From Silene conica (lineage: Eukaryota; Streptophyta; Magnoliopsida; Caryophyllales; Caryophyllaceae), in the NCBI GenBank assembly GCA_029255685.2, contig CM055318.2, positions 8,871,001 through 8,935,000 of the forward strand: DNA of 64,000 nucleotides, written 5' to 3'. Under the pieces are notes generated by a model, which saw only the letters and a program-made list of their open reading frames with translations, was not told the origin of the DNA and did no database searches. Each line of letters opens with the position of its first letter. The stretch's first letter is position 1. Below, piece by piece: positions 23,566-33,799 of this stretch. A program made the translations under genes and the position numbers.

Positions 23566-24535
23566 ATATTTTGTAACATCCCGTATTTTCGTAAAATCCA
23601 ATTTGATCGTTTTGAATTATTTTACGTAACAAAATAATATTTTAATAATTTAATTCGGAAATTTTTATGAAATAAATAAGATCCGTCTTAAGAACCTCCA
23701 GTTCTTAAGACGAATACAACTTGGCATAGTTTAAATATCCGACTCAAGTATTCAGTTCGATAACCGTTTTAAATATCCGTTCCATTGTAATTATTCGGAA
23801 AGGACGACTCACTTGTCCTCTTATAAGTAATATGTCGACATAATTCACCTCCTTCAACTTTCATTTTTACAGTAAACCAATCTCACAAAACCTCCTTAAA
23901 ACCTCTCCTTCTTTTGCTAAGATCTTCATCATCCGTTCATCAAAACGCAAAAGTAAGAACATTTTCGGAGTCCTTGTTCGATTTCCTAATCATCCATCAC
24001 TTTCATTTTTCATTTCGCCAACTTCGAAAAACAGGCTGTTTTGCCTTTAATTCGTTTTTAGTGATTCTGAACCGTTTTCTTCGTTGTAGGAGTTGGTCTC
24101 GACAATCCCGACGTGGACTCTTACATTGTAGAGGAGGATCATCTGCCGGAATAAGCTTAAAGATGACGATAATGAGTAACTCGGCCTTTATGTGTATATT
24201 AGCATACTTGTGATTTTGGTTTGGTTTCTGATTTTATTGTTGTTCATTGATCAAAGGACATAGTAATATGTTTAGGATGTTTGATATGTGGAGAATTCAT
24301 ACCTAAAGATGTTGTTATGTGTTCATATGTGATTTTCAGTTTTCTCAAAGTTCAGACGGATACTTGATGATATTGTTTGAGGATTGTTATGGGAATTATA
24401 TGCTGGTAGATTAGTAGTAATTAATGATTGGTATTGTCGGGTAAACATCATGTATAGCAATTTTGAAGTTTGTAGGTCGATTCATGAAGTTTTTCTGGTA
24501 TTGCGATTTTTACGATTTTGACGATCAGGCTCTCT

Positions 24536-24910
24536 GAGCCGGTCGACCGACCGGCCGCCGGTCGACCGGCTGGGAGAGCATATGTGTGATTTTCGTAATT
24601 TTTGGAAAAATGGCCTTGGACTGCCAGCCGACCGACCGGCTGCCTGCCGACCGGCTGGTGGTCATTGTGTAATGGGTATGTTCTGCGAAAATATAGATAG
24701 GATGGGAGCCCAGCCGCCTGCCAGCCGGCTGGGAGTGCTTTGGGGTTTGGTTACGAGTTTGTAAAAGCTAAGGGAATGGAGTCCCAGCCGGCCGACCGGC
24801 TGCCTGCCGACCGGCTGGGAGTCCCTTGTGTTGTCTCGTTTTGGAAAAGAAAGAGGAAAGGCTGAGAGGTCACCAGCCGGCCGACCGGCTGCCTGCCGAC
24901 CGGCTGGGGA
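24536..24910. repeat. Array of five GC-rich hairpins inside the solo LTR
   Basis: Copies of a palindromic block built from CCAGCCGGCCGACCGGCTG and CCTGCCGACCGGCTGGGAG start near 24536, 24618, 24712, 24785 and 24875, about 80-90 bases apart. Each can fold through CCAGCCGG/CCGGCTGG. GC content is far above the surrounding sequence. Confidence 0.85.
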
Positions 24911-25189
24911 CCCCTGTAGGCTATTTTGAGGTTTTTCGTAATTTGATTGTAACTTTCAAACGGTTAATCGGTTTTACTTGAAACTTGTTTGTGTACCTTT
25001 GACATATATTTGAGGTCCCCGGAGGATGGGCAACATTATATTGGGTTCGGGAATAGGGTAAGGATAGAGACCCCCCGGTCGGGCAACCGGCTCTCCCTCA
25101 TCCTAGTTCTCGAGGTCAATTAAGTGTTGATTAGAAGTTAAAGGTAGAACTATAGAGTAGTTCATAGACTTGAATGATATTGTTTTGAT

Positions 25190-25780
25190 GCGTATTAAGT
25201 TATGCCTTAAGCTGGCCTCTGAACTTAATACGTGAGTTGTTTGTCGTGTATGGGAACATGCGTTGAGTTTTCGCCTCTGAGTTCCATACATGTCTGTTTG
25301 TCGTGTCTGGGACATGCGTTGAGTTTTCGCCTCTGAGTCCAGACATGTATGTGTGATCGCGTCAGGACATGCCTTAAGCTGGCCTCTGAGTCTGACGAGT
25401 AGAGCAACTGCACGACGGGGCGGTCAGGTTGTCATACCTTACCCGGAGTGCAGGTGTTTGGTGCTAGAACATGCGTTGAGTTTTCGCCTCTGAGTCTAGT
25501 ATCTTGTAATGTGGTAGGGGAACATGCGTTGAGTTTTCGCCTCTGAGTTCCTTACTTGTGATAGTGAATTGAATGTTAGTCCATGCGTTGAGTTTTCGCC
25601 TCTGAGTCTAATGTTCAGTGATAGCCGGTCCATGCGTTGAGTTTTCGCCTCTGAGTCCTTGCTTGATAATGTGAACTTGGTATTTAGGTTATGCGTTAAG
25701 ATGTCGCCTCTGAACCTTTATACTTGCTGAATAATTTAGTACCTAGGTTATGCGTTAAGATGTCGCCTCTGAACCTTTGT
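25190..25780. repeat. Array of ATGCGTTGAGTTTTCGCCTC units inside the solo LTR
   Basis: The block CATGCGTTGAGTTTTCGCC plus TCTGAGT recurs at roughly 50-65-base spacing. Variants TGCCTTAAGCTGGCCTCTGA and ATGCGTTAAGATGTCGCCTC are interspersed. About ten units are visible. Near-identical GACCCCCCG...CCGGCTCTCC segments lie on both sides (about 25070 and 25925). Confidence 0.8.
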
Positions 25781-26502
25781 ACTTGCTGTTTTATATCTGC
25801 TTGCCTTGATGATGGTACAGTGTCAGATATGCTTGGTATGTTGTTGTTGTTATATGGTTTGTGGTTAAATCATCCAAGGCATTGGATGACTCTTAGTTCG
25901 GTTTCATAAATGATTAGATTGAAAGACCCCCCGACTGGGTAACCAGTAGGGAAACCGGCTCTCCTTCTTATCTGTTTATGAAGTTAGTTGAGAGCCGTGC
26001 ATGGTAATCGCATGATAGTAAGAGATCAGATGATGAGTTGTTTATGCTTCACATGTTGATATATGTTGGAGTATTCTGTATTGTTTTATATGTTACGTGT
26101 TGTCACAAAAGGTGGCTAGGAGAACTCTAGTCACTCCCCACTGATTGTGGCGTACATGTTTTCATGTATGTAGGTACATGCTGGTTGGAGATGGGTTCAC
26201 GAGAGCTAGCGAGCGATGATCCGTTCATCATGACTTACCTTACGTCGTTTAGCTGGACTCGTAGTTTGTTACTTTTGTTTTGGTGCCGGTAGGGATGTTC
26301 CATCCCCGGCTGATGTATTTATTTTATGTTTCAGTTTGATATTCAGTACCGTTACTTATCTATTTTGGTTTCAGTTTTAGTTTACGTTTTAGCGTAAGAC
26401 TTCTCGCATGTTGTTTTATCTTCTAAAAAGTTTTAATTCCGCTGCATTTTTGGTACTTTTATGTGTTTATATTTCCGCTTTCGCGAGGGGTTTTACATAT
26501 TT

Positions 26503-28640
26503 GGATCGAGTTACGTTAGACCCCATATGGGACGTGTAATTGCGGACCCAAGTGGATAGGGTCGGGTCAAGTGAGACACATGTAAACGGGTCAACTGAAT
26601 ATCCAACAATATCTTATTTCTCATATATTCTCTCCCCGTTTAAATCTTTTTTTTTCTCACGTCTTTGTTAATTTAGTTTCCTAATAAATGATTATCAATT
26701 TGTTTTTTTTGCGTGTTAAATTAATTTATCATGTTTGTATACTAAATACATGCATTTTTTTCACCGATTTAAAACATGCGTAAGTTCCAGACATATGCAC
26801 TAATGGCACGTGTTTTAATCTTTCGGTCCAAATAATACACAATGGGACACTTTGACAAATAAAGAAAAATGAAGAACGGGACACTTATCTTGGATAGGAG
26901 GAAGTAAGTTTTTGATTTTATTTTGATAAAACTATACTTTGTAGTGAAAAATAACATAATTAAAACGCAAGTTTTTAATTTAAAATATTTGATTATTAAA
27001 ATAAAAATATTATATCATATTAAGTAATTTTGTTTGTCGTATATTATTGGTTAGTCTTATCTATATATAGGTCTTAGTTGTAGAACAATTTGTGTTAAAA
27101 AAATAAAATTATCCGGCGGACTTAATTTTGTTGCTCATGTCCATTATAGCAGGTCAGAATTGATTATCCAAGCACGTCCACTTGGTAAAAAACTTACTAA
27201 AAATGAACAACGAGACACTTTGATGAATAGACGAAAATGTACAATAAGACACTTTAAATAGTTGGGAGGGAGTAGTAAATAATATATCGATCGGTCAATA
27301 TATATGGAGTGCACACCGAAAAAGATAACAAATACTCCTCACATTTCACCTGCAGTATGTATTGTACACTAAATCGTCTAAATGAATGAACCCTACAGAA
27401 AAGTAGGTTTAGAAAATTTTTAAAAATGATTTCTTAACTCGATAATTTTTATGTAAAAATTGTTATGCAAAGTACTGTAAAAACGTTAAGAAAAAATCTT
27501 ATTTGAAGAAGAGGATGGTTGTGATGTGACGAAGAGACACTGTTATAAAGTCAAATATGCCTCGTCTGCTACATCCAGCCTCTTTGGCACTTGACCCCCA
27601 AGATTAACACAATCGCTCCAACTTTGGTGTAGGCAAAGACGCATATGAGAACATCCAAGAACGTTGCCAAAATATCTCAGAGAAATTTTATAAAGTAAGA
27701 AAAAAAAGGAGAAAGAATCATTTCTTTTCTTGTATCCTAAAATGAGTATGGAAAACTCGTTTTTAGAAGTAGCAGAAAACATAAAAATTAACGAGATTAG
27801 ATTCTGAAAATTAACACTATTGTAATCAAAATAATCAGTCCCGTAGACTGCACTAATCAGTATGGAAGACCACGGTAATCAATTCTGTAGACTGCACCAA
27901 TAAGTCTCTGAAAAGTGAAAATTTTTGTTCCAAAAATAAAAGGAGCCGATGGCTCGCACCGCGTGTGTGGGGCCTAGCCCAAAATCATCAACCTTCACAA
28001 AAGGTTCACTCACAAGTTCAAACTTCAAACTATAATGTAGAGATATACAATAATATAAACCCATAAAACTTGTTTTAATTTTCCCATGTGGGACAGGAAA
28101 AACACTAGCTTTGTAAACACTTATATTGAGCCATTTATTCCAACAAAAAAAATACTTCCTCTATTTTGTTTGTTTTCCTCCATTTCTTTTTACAGACATA
28201 TTAAGAAAATTGAACAATGAAAAAATAATGGTAGATTTGCAGGTGGATCAAATGAAACAATTAAAATAGATTAAAAAATGAAAAAGGAATGACAAATAAT
28301 GTAAATATACAAGTGGAACAAGGACTATATAGTCAATTGGATGGTTAAAAAATGAAAGATGAGAAATGGGAAGAAACGAAATAATTTACTAAAAAGGGGA
28401 AATGCGAAGAAAATAAAAAAATGGACGAAGTAACATATTTTTATATTTCAGTCATTATTAATGTCCTAAGTTTATAAAAGTTTTCATAAGTTTTCATTCA
28501 AACTCGTTATAAATTCAAGGCTTAGCATAATTTAGACAATATAAACATTAATAATTGTCGATTCAATAAGTGTATTAAATCAAATAAAAAGATTATTACA
28601 ACGATTTTTCTAATATATGTAATAAAAACACTCATTATCA
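26503..28640. other. Long stretch without a supported gene
   Basis: This is AT-rich intergenic sequence. A minus-strand ORF at 27543-27782 has more mixed composition (SDCVNLGGQVPKRLDVADEA) and might be a gene remnant, but I see no motif, start context or neighbouring exon to support it. Confidence 0.4.
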
Positions 28641-28652
28641 ATAACTTATAAG

Positions 28653-29134
28653 TTAGGTAGCACGGACACTTCTCGTAATGAGCTGTACCGTGTCCGACAC
28701 CGACACTCCACGGACACACGACGAAACGTGTCCGACGCCTAAGCAGCCGTGTCTAACTTTCTACATTTATTTGGGCACGTGTCCGACGGGGTGTCCATGG
28801 TATTTGAGCCGTGTCCGTCGCGTGTCCACCATAGTTGGTTATCATTAGCGGTGAATGATGTTCTTCAGACGAGAAATGCGTTATCGAAAGAGATTAATTA
28901 AAATATTGATTCGGATGAGGAATGAAAATAAATTTATTATCAAGGGCAAGTTTTACTTTCACTTATTTAAAATTAATATCAAATAGTTTTACAAAAATAA
29001 AATCGAACATTTATAACTATAAAATGTATATTTTATTAAATTTAAATGCCGTGTCCCGTGTCCTAAAATTCAGGGCATGCCGTGTCCCGTGTCCGTGTCG
29101 TGTCCGTGTCCGTGTCCGTTTTGGTGCTACCTAG
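28653..29134. mobile_element. hAT-type MITE rich in GTGTCCG
   Basis: The ends TTAGGTAGCACGGACAC and GGTGCTACCTAG are inverted. CTTATAAG is duplicated exactly at 28645-28652 and 29135-29142 (8 bp, hAT-like). The arms are dense in GTGTCCG/CGGACAC repeats. The small ORF on the right arm is part of the repeat. Confidence 0.8.
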
Positions 29135-29142
29135 CTTATAAG

Positions 29143-29730
29143 TGATATGAATATATAAGTTAATCTCATTAATCATTCTAAATACTCTATCCGTTTTTTA
29201 ACAATAGACGTTTTCATTCTACGAGATGAACCTTTAAATTCAATTTCAACGAAAATACATTAGTTAGAAAATTATAAAAATTACACCATAAAATTATTTA
29301 GGAATAAAGCTTTAATATGAGTGTACATTTTAATATTAAGTTATATATACTTTGAAAGATACTGTAGAGATAAGTGAGTCGAACAACGAAAATTACGATT
29401 AGAAAAGAACATAGATAGTATTAAACTATTAGAATATGGTAATATTCCGTATAATCTTTACAAAAATTACAAGCAACAATATAAAAATTAGACGCAGTGG
29501 CGGATCTTGAAGATATTATCTAGGGGGACGAAAAATAAATAATCGAATTTTTACTTACGATTAAATAGACGACCGTTTATTATAGTTTAAAGAGAAACTT
29601 TATAAACACTTTTTCTTATATGAACACATCTTTACACGCGCACAAAAAGTTACACATCTAAGATAAAATATTAAAATTTTAACTCAAAATCTCCATTATA
29701 CAGTAGTAATGATTATAGTTCAATAAAAAT
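29143..29730. other. AT-rich intergenic sequence
   Basis: No gene or repeat was assigned. Confidence 0.4.
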
Positions 29731-30053
29731 ATACTCCTTCCGTCTCGATCATTTGTTGTCTTATTTTATTTTCGAGTGTCTAATAACATTACTCTCGAAC
29801 GGTCTCATACCCTTTACTTTAGGGGCGTGTTAAATATCGTCGACACATTACTAATTATCGTCGACACATTAACATGAAATGCCCATTTTGCCCCCCGCTA
29901 TCCTCTATATCTACAACTTCATTTTCGGACTGAAATTGTTATCGGGTTATTACGAAATTCAAAAACTCGGTTTTCTTTGAAAATACAAAAAACGGTTTTA
30001 TTTGGAAATACAAAAATCGGTGTGAAGAACGGTTTGAAGAACGGTTTTCAACG

Positions 30054-30186
30054 ATGAGCGACAATGAAGAGGTAAGTTTACGATTTTAATTTGTTTGAAA
30101 TTTACGACTTTTAGTTGTTTGAAATTTAGGATTTGTAATATTGTAGAACGGATTAGCGTAGAATCCCGAAGCCGGTTTGTTTTTAG

Positions 30187-30218
<32 letters not shown>

Positions 30219-33200
30219 AAAAATTGTCGGATGAAGAAATTTTTCGTCCAGGGTGGGTTGGGGACGAGTGGGATTTTCGTCCAGGGTGGGTGTGGGACGA
30301 AAATCCCACACGTCTGGACACGGTATGGGACGGCTGGGTGTCACGTCTGGGACTGGTCTGGGACGGACCAGTTCCACGTCCCAGACCTGTTCTGGACGTG
30401 CCACTTCTTTGTCCCAGACCTGTTCTGGACGTGAATGTTCTTTGTCCCTTGTTTTTTTTTTTTTTTTTTTTTAAAATTAACCGTAACCCTAACCCTAACC
30501 CTAACCCTAACCCTTACCCCTAAACCGTAAGCTTGAACGTAATTATCGAAACGTGTGCAGGTTTTTGATGATGGAGACGGTGTTGACTATTCTAGTCATT
30601 TTACGAGCGATAATATTTTTCTTTCGAGTCGAGATGGGTTTACTTGGGCATATGCGATAGCATTGGGACTCGGGTTTGGAATTAAAAGAGCGAGCAACAA
30701 AAAAGTCGGTCGTTACACGAGTTTGAGACAAGACTATTTTCTTTGTCGGAATGGTGGACGACCTCCCTTAAATGGTGATGCTGATACTTTGAGAAGGAGT
30801 AACACGGGTAGCACCTGGTGCAATTGCAAATTCAGAATGAAAGCTGTTGAGATAACAGAAGGTAGTTGGAGGGTGGTCATGATTTGCGGGTATCATAATC
30901 ACGGGTTTTTGACGTATAGGGATGGCGATAGATATCACGCACGGTTTGATGTAGAAGAGTTGGCTTTCATCGATGCCCAAGTTAGAGCTCATGTTACACC
31001 GGCTGTTATTAGTGCGGGTTTGCATCAGAGAAATCCAGAGAAGGCTAGGCCAAATCGGCGACAAATATACAATCGTTCTCAGAAAATAAGGGCCGAGGAA
31101 AGAGATGGGAGGAACCCGGCACAACAGATGTTGGCACTCGCGGTTCAGCATAAGTATGTCCATTTCTGGGTTACCGATCCGGAGGAAGACGAGCTTACCC
31201 ACGTGTTCATGGCTCATCCCGAATCAGTTAAGATGTTTCGATCATACTACTACGTTGCGTTGATCGACTCCACCTACAAGACAAACTTGTACGGTCTTCC
31301 GCTAATTGAGATGGTGGGTGTTACACCGGTTGGGAAGAGCTTTTTGATCGCTTATGCGATTGTTACTCATGAGTCCGAGGAGGGGTATGTTTGGGTTTTA
31401 GAGCGGCTGAAGTCCCTTCTCAACGACGATGTTCAGCCTAACGTAATTGTCACAGATTTCGAACGGGGTTTATTGAAGGCGATTCCGACTGTTTTTCCTG
31501 ATTCGGATCACTTGTTATGTCTTTGGCATATATATTCCAACGTGGAGACCAAAGCACTCAATATCACTGGCAAGGACAGTTTTGCTAAGTATGTAACTAG
31601 CGTATTGTTTAAGGCAGTTGTTGAGGCGGAGACCCGGGAGTTGTTCGATGTTGCGTGGAGCGAGCTTGTTAGGCAAGTTGCGCCTGTGGCGGCTTATGTT
31701 GAGGATCAATGGATCCCGCATGTGGAAAAATGGGCCAAGTATAGAACGAACAAGATAATTCATTTCGGTAACACTACTACTTCTCGTGTTGAGTCGGCTC
31801 ATGCAAATCTGAAGAAGTGGTTGAATAGCGCGAAACTGGCACTTGATAGGATTTGGATACGTTTCCATTCGTTGTTGGAAACGCAACATGTTGAGATCCG
31901 ACACCGGTTGCAGTTATCTAGATCGGTACGGCTGACGGGTCTTCATCGATTGTTTTCCAGAATTACTTATAAAATATCGAAGGAATGAATCATTGAAATG
32001 CGGGCAGAATATGAAAGAGGCGCCAAGATGATGGAAGAGGAGTTACCGGGCAATTGCGGATGTGTGACGGCTACTACATTGGGGTTGCTATGTGCTTGTT
32101 CACTTCATCGCTTAGTTAATATTGGATGTCGAGTGCCTCTTGATGTGTTACATCCATTTTGGAGGAAGTTGGAGTACGATGGTTCTGAAGCAATGCCTAC
32201 TTGTGACGATGCTCGAGTTGAGGAGTTGTTTGATGAAATTAGGAATGCAGACCCAAGTATGAGATCCACCATGTTCGATGCCGTATACTCTCAGTTGCAC
32301 CCGGACGAGGAGGATGTACGCGAGCCTAAAGTGAACGAGAACCCGAGAGGTCGTCCGAAAAAAGCAACTCGTAGAGAACCGTCCGCCGTTGAGCATGCAC
32401 GGGTTCGGGTCAGCCAAGGTAGAGGTAGAGGTAGGGGTAGAGGTAGATCTTCTACGCCCGATGGTTCGCAACGTAATGGTGCTGCATTCACTACACCCCC
32501 TCGTTCTACTCCGAAGGGAGACGGTACTCCGTCGACAGCCCCCCGTACGACTCCGAAGGGAGTCGGTACTCCGTCATCGGGTTTCGGTACTCCGGCATCT
32601 ACTGCGACTACGAGTTCGGGGAGTTTTACTGCATCGCATTGTGCACCTTTAGAGGTGAATTACACCGTCGGCCAACCGAGGTACTTTCCCTATCTTGACT
32701 TTCTGCCTACATGGTTTCCACAGTATCTAGAAGCGTGGTTTGATCCTATTCCCGATGGTCACTGTGGTTATCGAGTTATATCACATGCTTTACGGGGTGA
32801 GGGAAGTCATTTCACGATGGCTAGAACAGATTTGCTCCGAGAGATATGTAGCTCGAACACGTACCGTGACGCCATTTACGGACAGTGCCGGTTTGAGTCC
32901 ATAGATGTTGGTAGAGTTACATTTATGGATCAGGTACCGTGCGGGAGGGAGCATTGGATGGACACTTTCGATCTATATGGATACGCTACGATGTACAATT
33001 GGGTGATATGTTGTGTTTCTGCTATGGACGATCGAGATGGGCGTCGAAATTGGGCAGGTAGTTTCACTTTCATGCCTTTACGAGCCCATATCGGGGTGCG
33101 TGCCCCTTACGGTGTCTTATGGGTATTACATGCGGGAAACCACTTTCTGAGGCTTCGGGTACGTCCCCTGTCACCTATGCCACCGATAGCTCCTTGTTGG

Positions 33201-33284
33201 GAACACGATGGAAGTGTAGCTCATTACATAGATAACTATCGACATCAACTGTCAATGTGGCGCCATTTAGAACCGCGTCCGTAG
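30054..33284 (+). pseudogene. MULE transposase with SWIM, AT-hook-like and OTU domains; one in-frame stop
   Basis: Exon 1 (30054-30071) encodes MSDNEE and ends at GAG|GTAAGT. An intron of 489 bases runs to the acceptor TGTGCAG at 30560. Exon 2 continues in phase from 30561 to 33284. The order is a FAR1-like N-terminal zinc-binding region (FTWAYAIALGLGF, WCNCKFRMKA, GYHNHG), a MULE transposase with acidic residues in LIDSTYKT (31266), VTDFERG (31455) and SRVESAHANL (31791), and a SWIM-type C-G-C...C-A-C-S-L-H. Then come RGRPKK, a Gly-Arg run, TPKG repeats, and an OTU-type cysteine protease domain with DGHCGYR (Cys at 32763) and AGNHFLRL (His at 33141). A TGA at 31986-31988 interrupts an otherwise continuous frame between transposase and SWIM. 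Some plant MULEs are known to carry ULP1-type proteases; here the protease is OTU-like. Products may be two truncated proteins or none. Confidence 0.82.
30072..30560 (+). repeat. Intron 1 with G-rich subterminal repeats, A/T homopolymers and TTAGGG-type repeats
   Basis: This interval holds a run of A (about 30186-30216) and an array of GTCCAGGGTGGGT / GTCCCAGACCTG / GGACG-type units (about 30245-30448). A run of T (about 30450-30472) and 4-5 copies of CCCTAA (30485-30515) follow. It is bounded by GTAAGT and TGTGCAG, so it is most simply an intron of the transposase gene. A similar G-rich array (minus strand) lies near the other end at 35940-36140. Confidence 0.75.
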
Positions 33285-33370
33285 TTTTATTTGATGTACT
33301 TGTTGTTTTATTTAGTCAAATTTATTACGTATTACGTTTTTTAAAGTGTAACTTATTACTTAGTATGAAA

Positions 33371-33470
33371 ACTTACCGTTTTAATTTGAAATTTACCGTT
33401 ACAATTTTGAAATGTAACCGTTACAATTTTGAAATGTAACCGTTACAATTTTGAAATGTAACCGTTACAC
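33371..33470 (+). promoter_or_regulatory. 22-bp direct repeats with MYB-type sites upstream of a small gene
   Basis: About four units of ATGTAACCGTTACAATTTTGAA run head to tail. Each holds GTAACCGTTAC, nearly palindromic, containing the AACGG core recognised by plant MYB3R/MSA-type and c-Myb-type factors. The array ends just upstream of a TATA box at 33481. Confidence 0.6.
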
Positions 33471-33480
33471 AATGACTTCT

Positions 33481-33490
33481 TATAAATAAG
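33481..33490 (+). promoter_or_regulatory. TATA box for the small ORF at 33557
   Basis: TATAAATAAG lies 76 bases before the ATG at 33557. A CAACAACAACTATTATTC leader, typical of plant 5' untranslated sequence, lies between. With the upstream repeats this looks like a complete small promoter. Confidence 0.6.
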
Positions 33491-33556
33491 GGTTGTTATG
33501 TTCAGTTTAATCACAACAACAACTATTATTCACTCCAAAAATTCAAAACATTTATT

Positions 33557-33799
33557 ATGGCTCTTACAAACATTCATAAAAACAGAGCTTATCAGTTTAG
33601 GATTGATCTTATAACAGATCAGTTCCCAGTTTTAGTTTCTCGCCTTGAACTAGTCATTCCAAGTGACACTGTATGGGATCTAGTAGAACATCCTCCAATT
33701 GGCAACCTTTTTGGCATCCTACACGGACACCCCCACCGCAGTCCGACTGTTGCCGACGATGATGTTACTGATGAAGTTGTAACTGAGAAGATGCACTAG
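33557..33799 (+). CDS. Small unrecognised protein of the MULE (80 aa)
   Basis: The ATG sits in good context (TTATTATGGCT) and opens an 80-codon frame: MALTNIHKNRAYQFRIDLIT, then QFPVLVSRLELVIPSDTVWDL and a His/Pro/Asp-rich tail. I do not recognise the family. There is no signal peptide or membrane segment. The gene lies inside the MULE, between the transposase/OTU gene and the convergent PMD gene, and its 3' end overlaps the PMD last exon by about 35 bases on the opposite strand. It has its own apparent TATA box and MYB-type repeats, which argues that it is a real, separately transcribed gene. It could also be the first exon of something longer, or a truncated former ORF. Confidence rests on promoter-like context only. 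Confidence 0.5.
   Translation: MALTNIHKNRAYQFRIDLITDQFPVLVSRLELVIPSDTVWDLVEHPPIGNLFGILHGHPHRSPTVADDDVTDEVVTEKMH

Larger units (their letters stand above)
23572..26497 (+). mobile_element. Solo LTR of a Gypsy-type retrotransposon, 2.9 kb
   Basis: The LTR begins TGTAACATCCCGTATTTTCG and ends GAGGGGTTTTACA, the TGTAACA...TGTTACA-like ends common in plant Gypsy LTRs. TATTT flanks both sides exactly (23567-23571 and 26498-26502), a 5-bp target duplication. No gag-pol sequence is present, so this is a solo LTR left by recombination between two LTRs. Assignment to the Tekay/Del group is a guess from length and termini. Confidence 0.82.

Noticed and set aside
27543-27782. Minus-strand ORF of 79 aa as a gene
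   Set aside because: No domain, start context or adjoining exons were found; it is kept only as a remark in the intergenic entry.
30483-30520. Chromosome end or telomere
   Set aside because: Only a few CCCTAA units are present, inside a transposon intron with ordinary sequence on both sides.
30095-30523. Long Lys- and Trp-rich ORFs over the A/T runs and GGACG repeats
   Set aside because: They are repeat-derived frames inside the predicted intron 1 of the MULE transposase.
30555-30560. Translation start of the MULE transposase at GTG 30555
   Set aside because: The bases GTGCAG are the end of an intron. A short ATG exon at 30054-30071 joins in phase, which is the plausible plant start.
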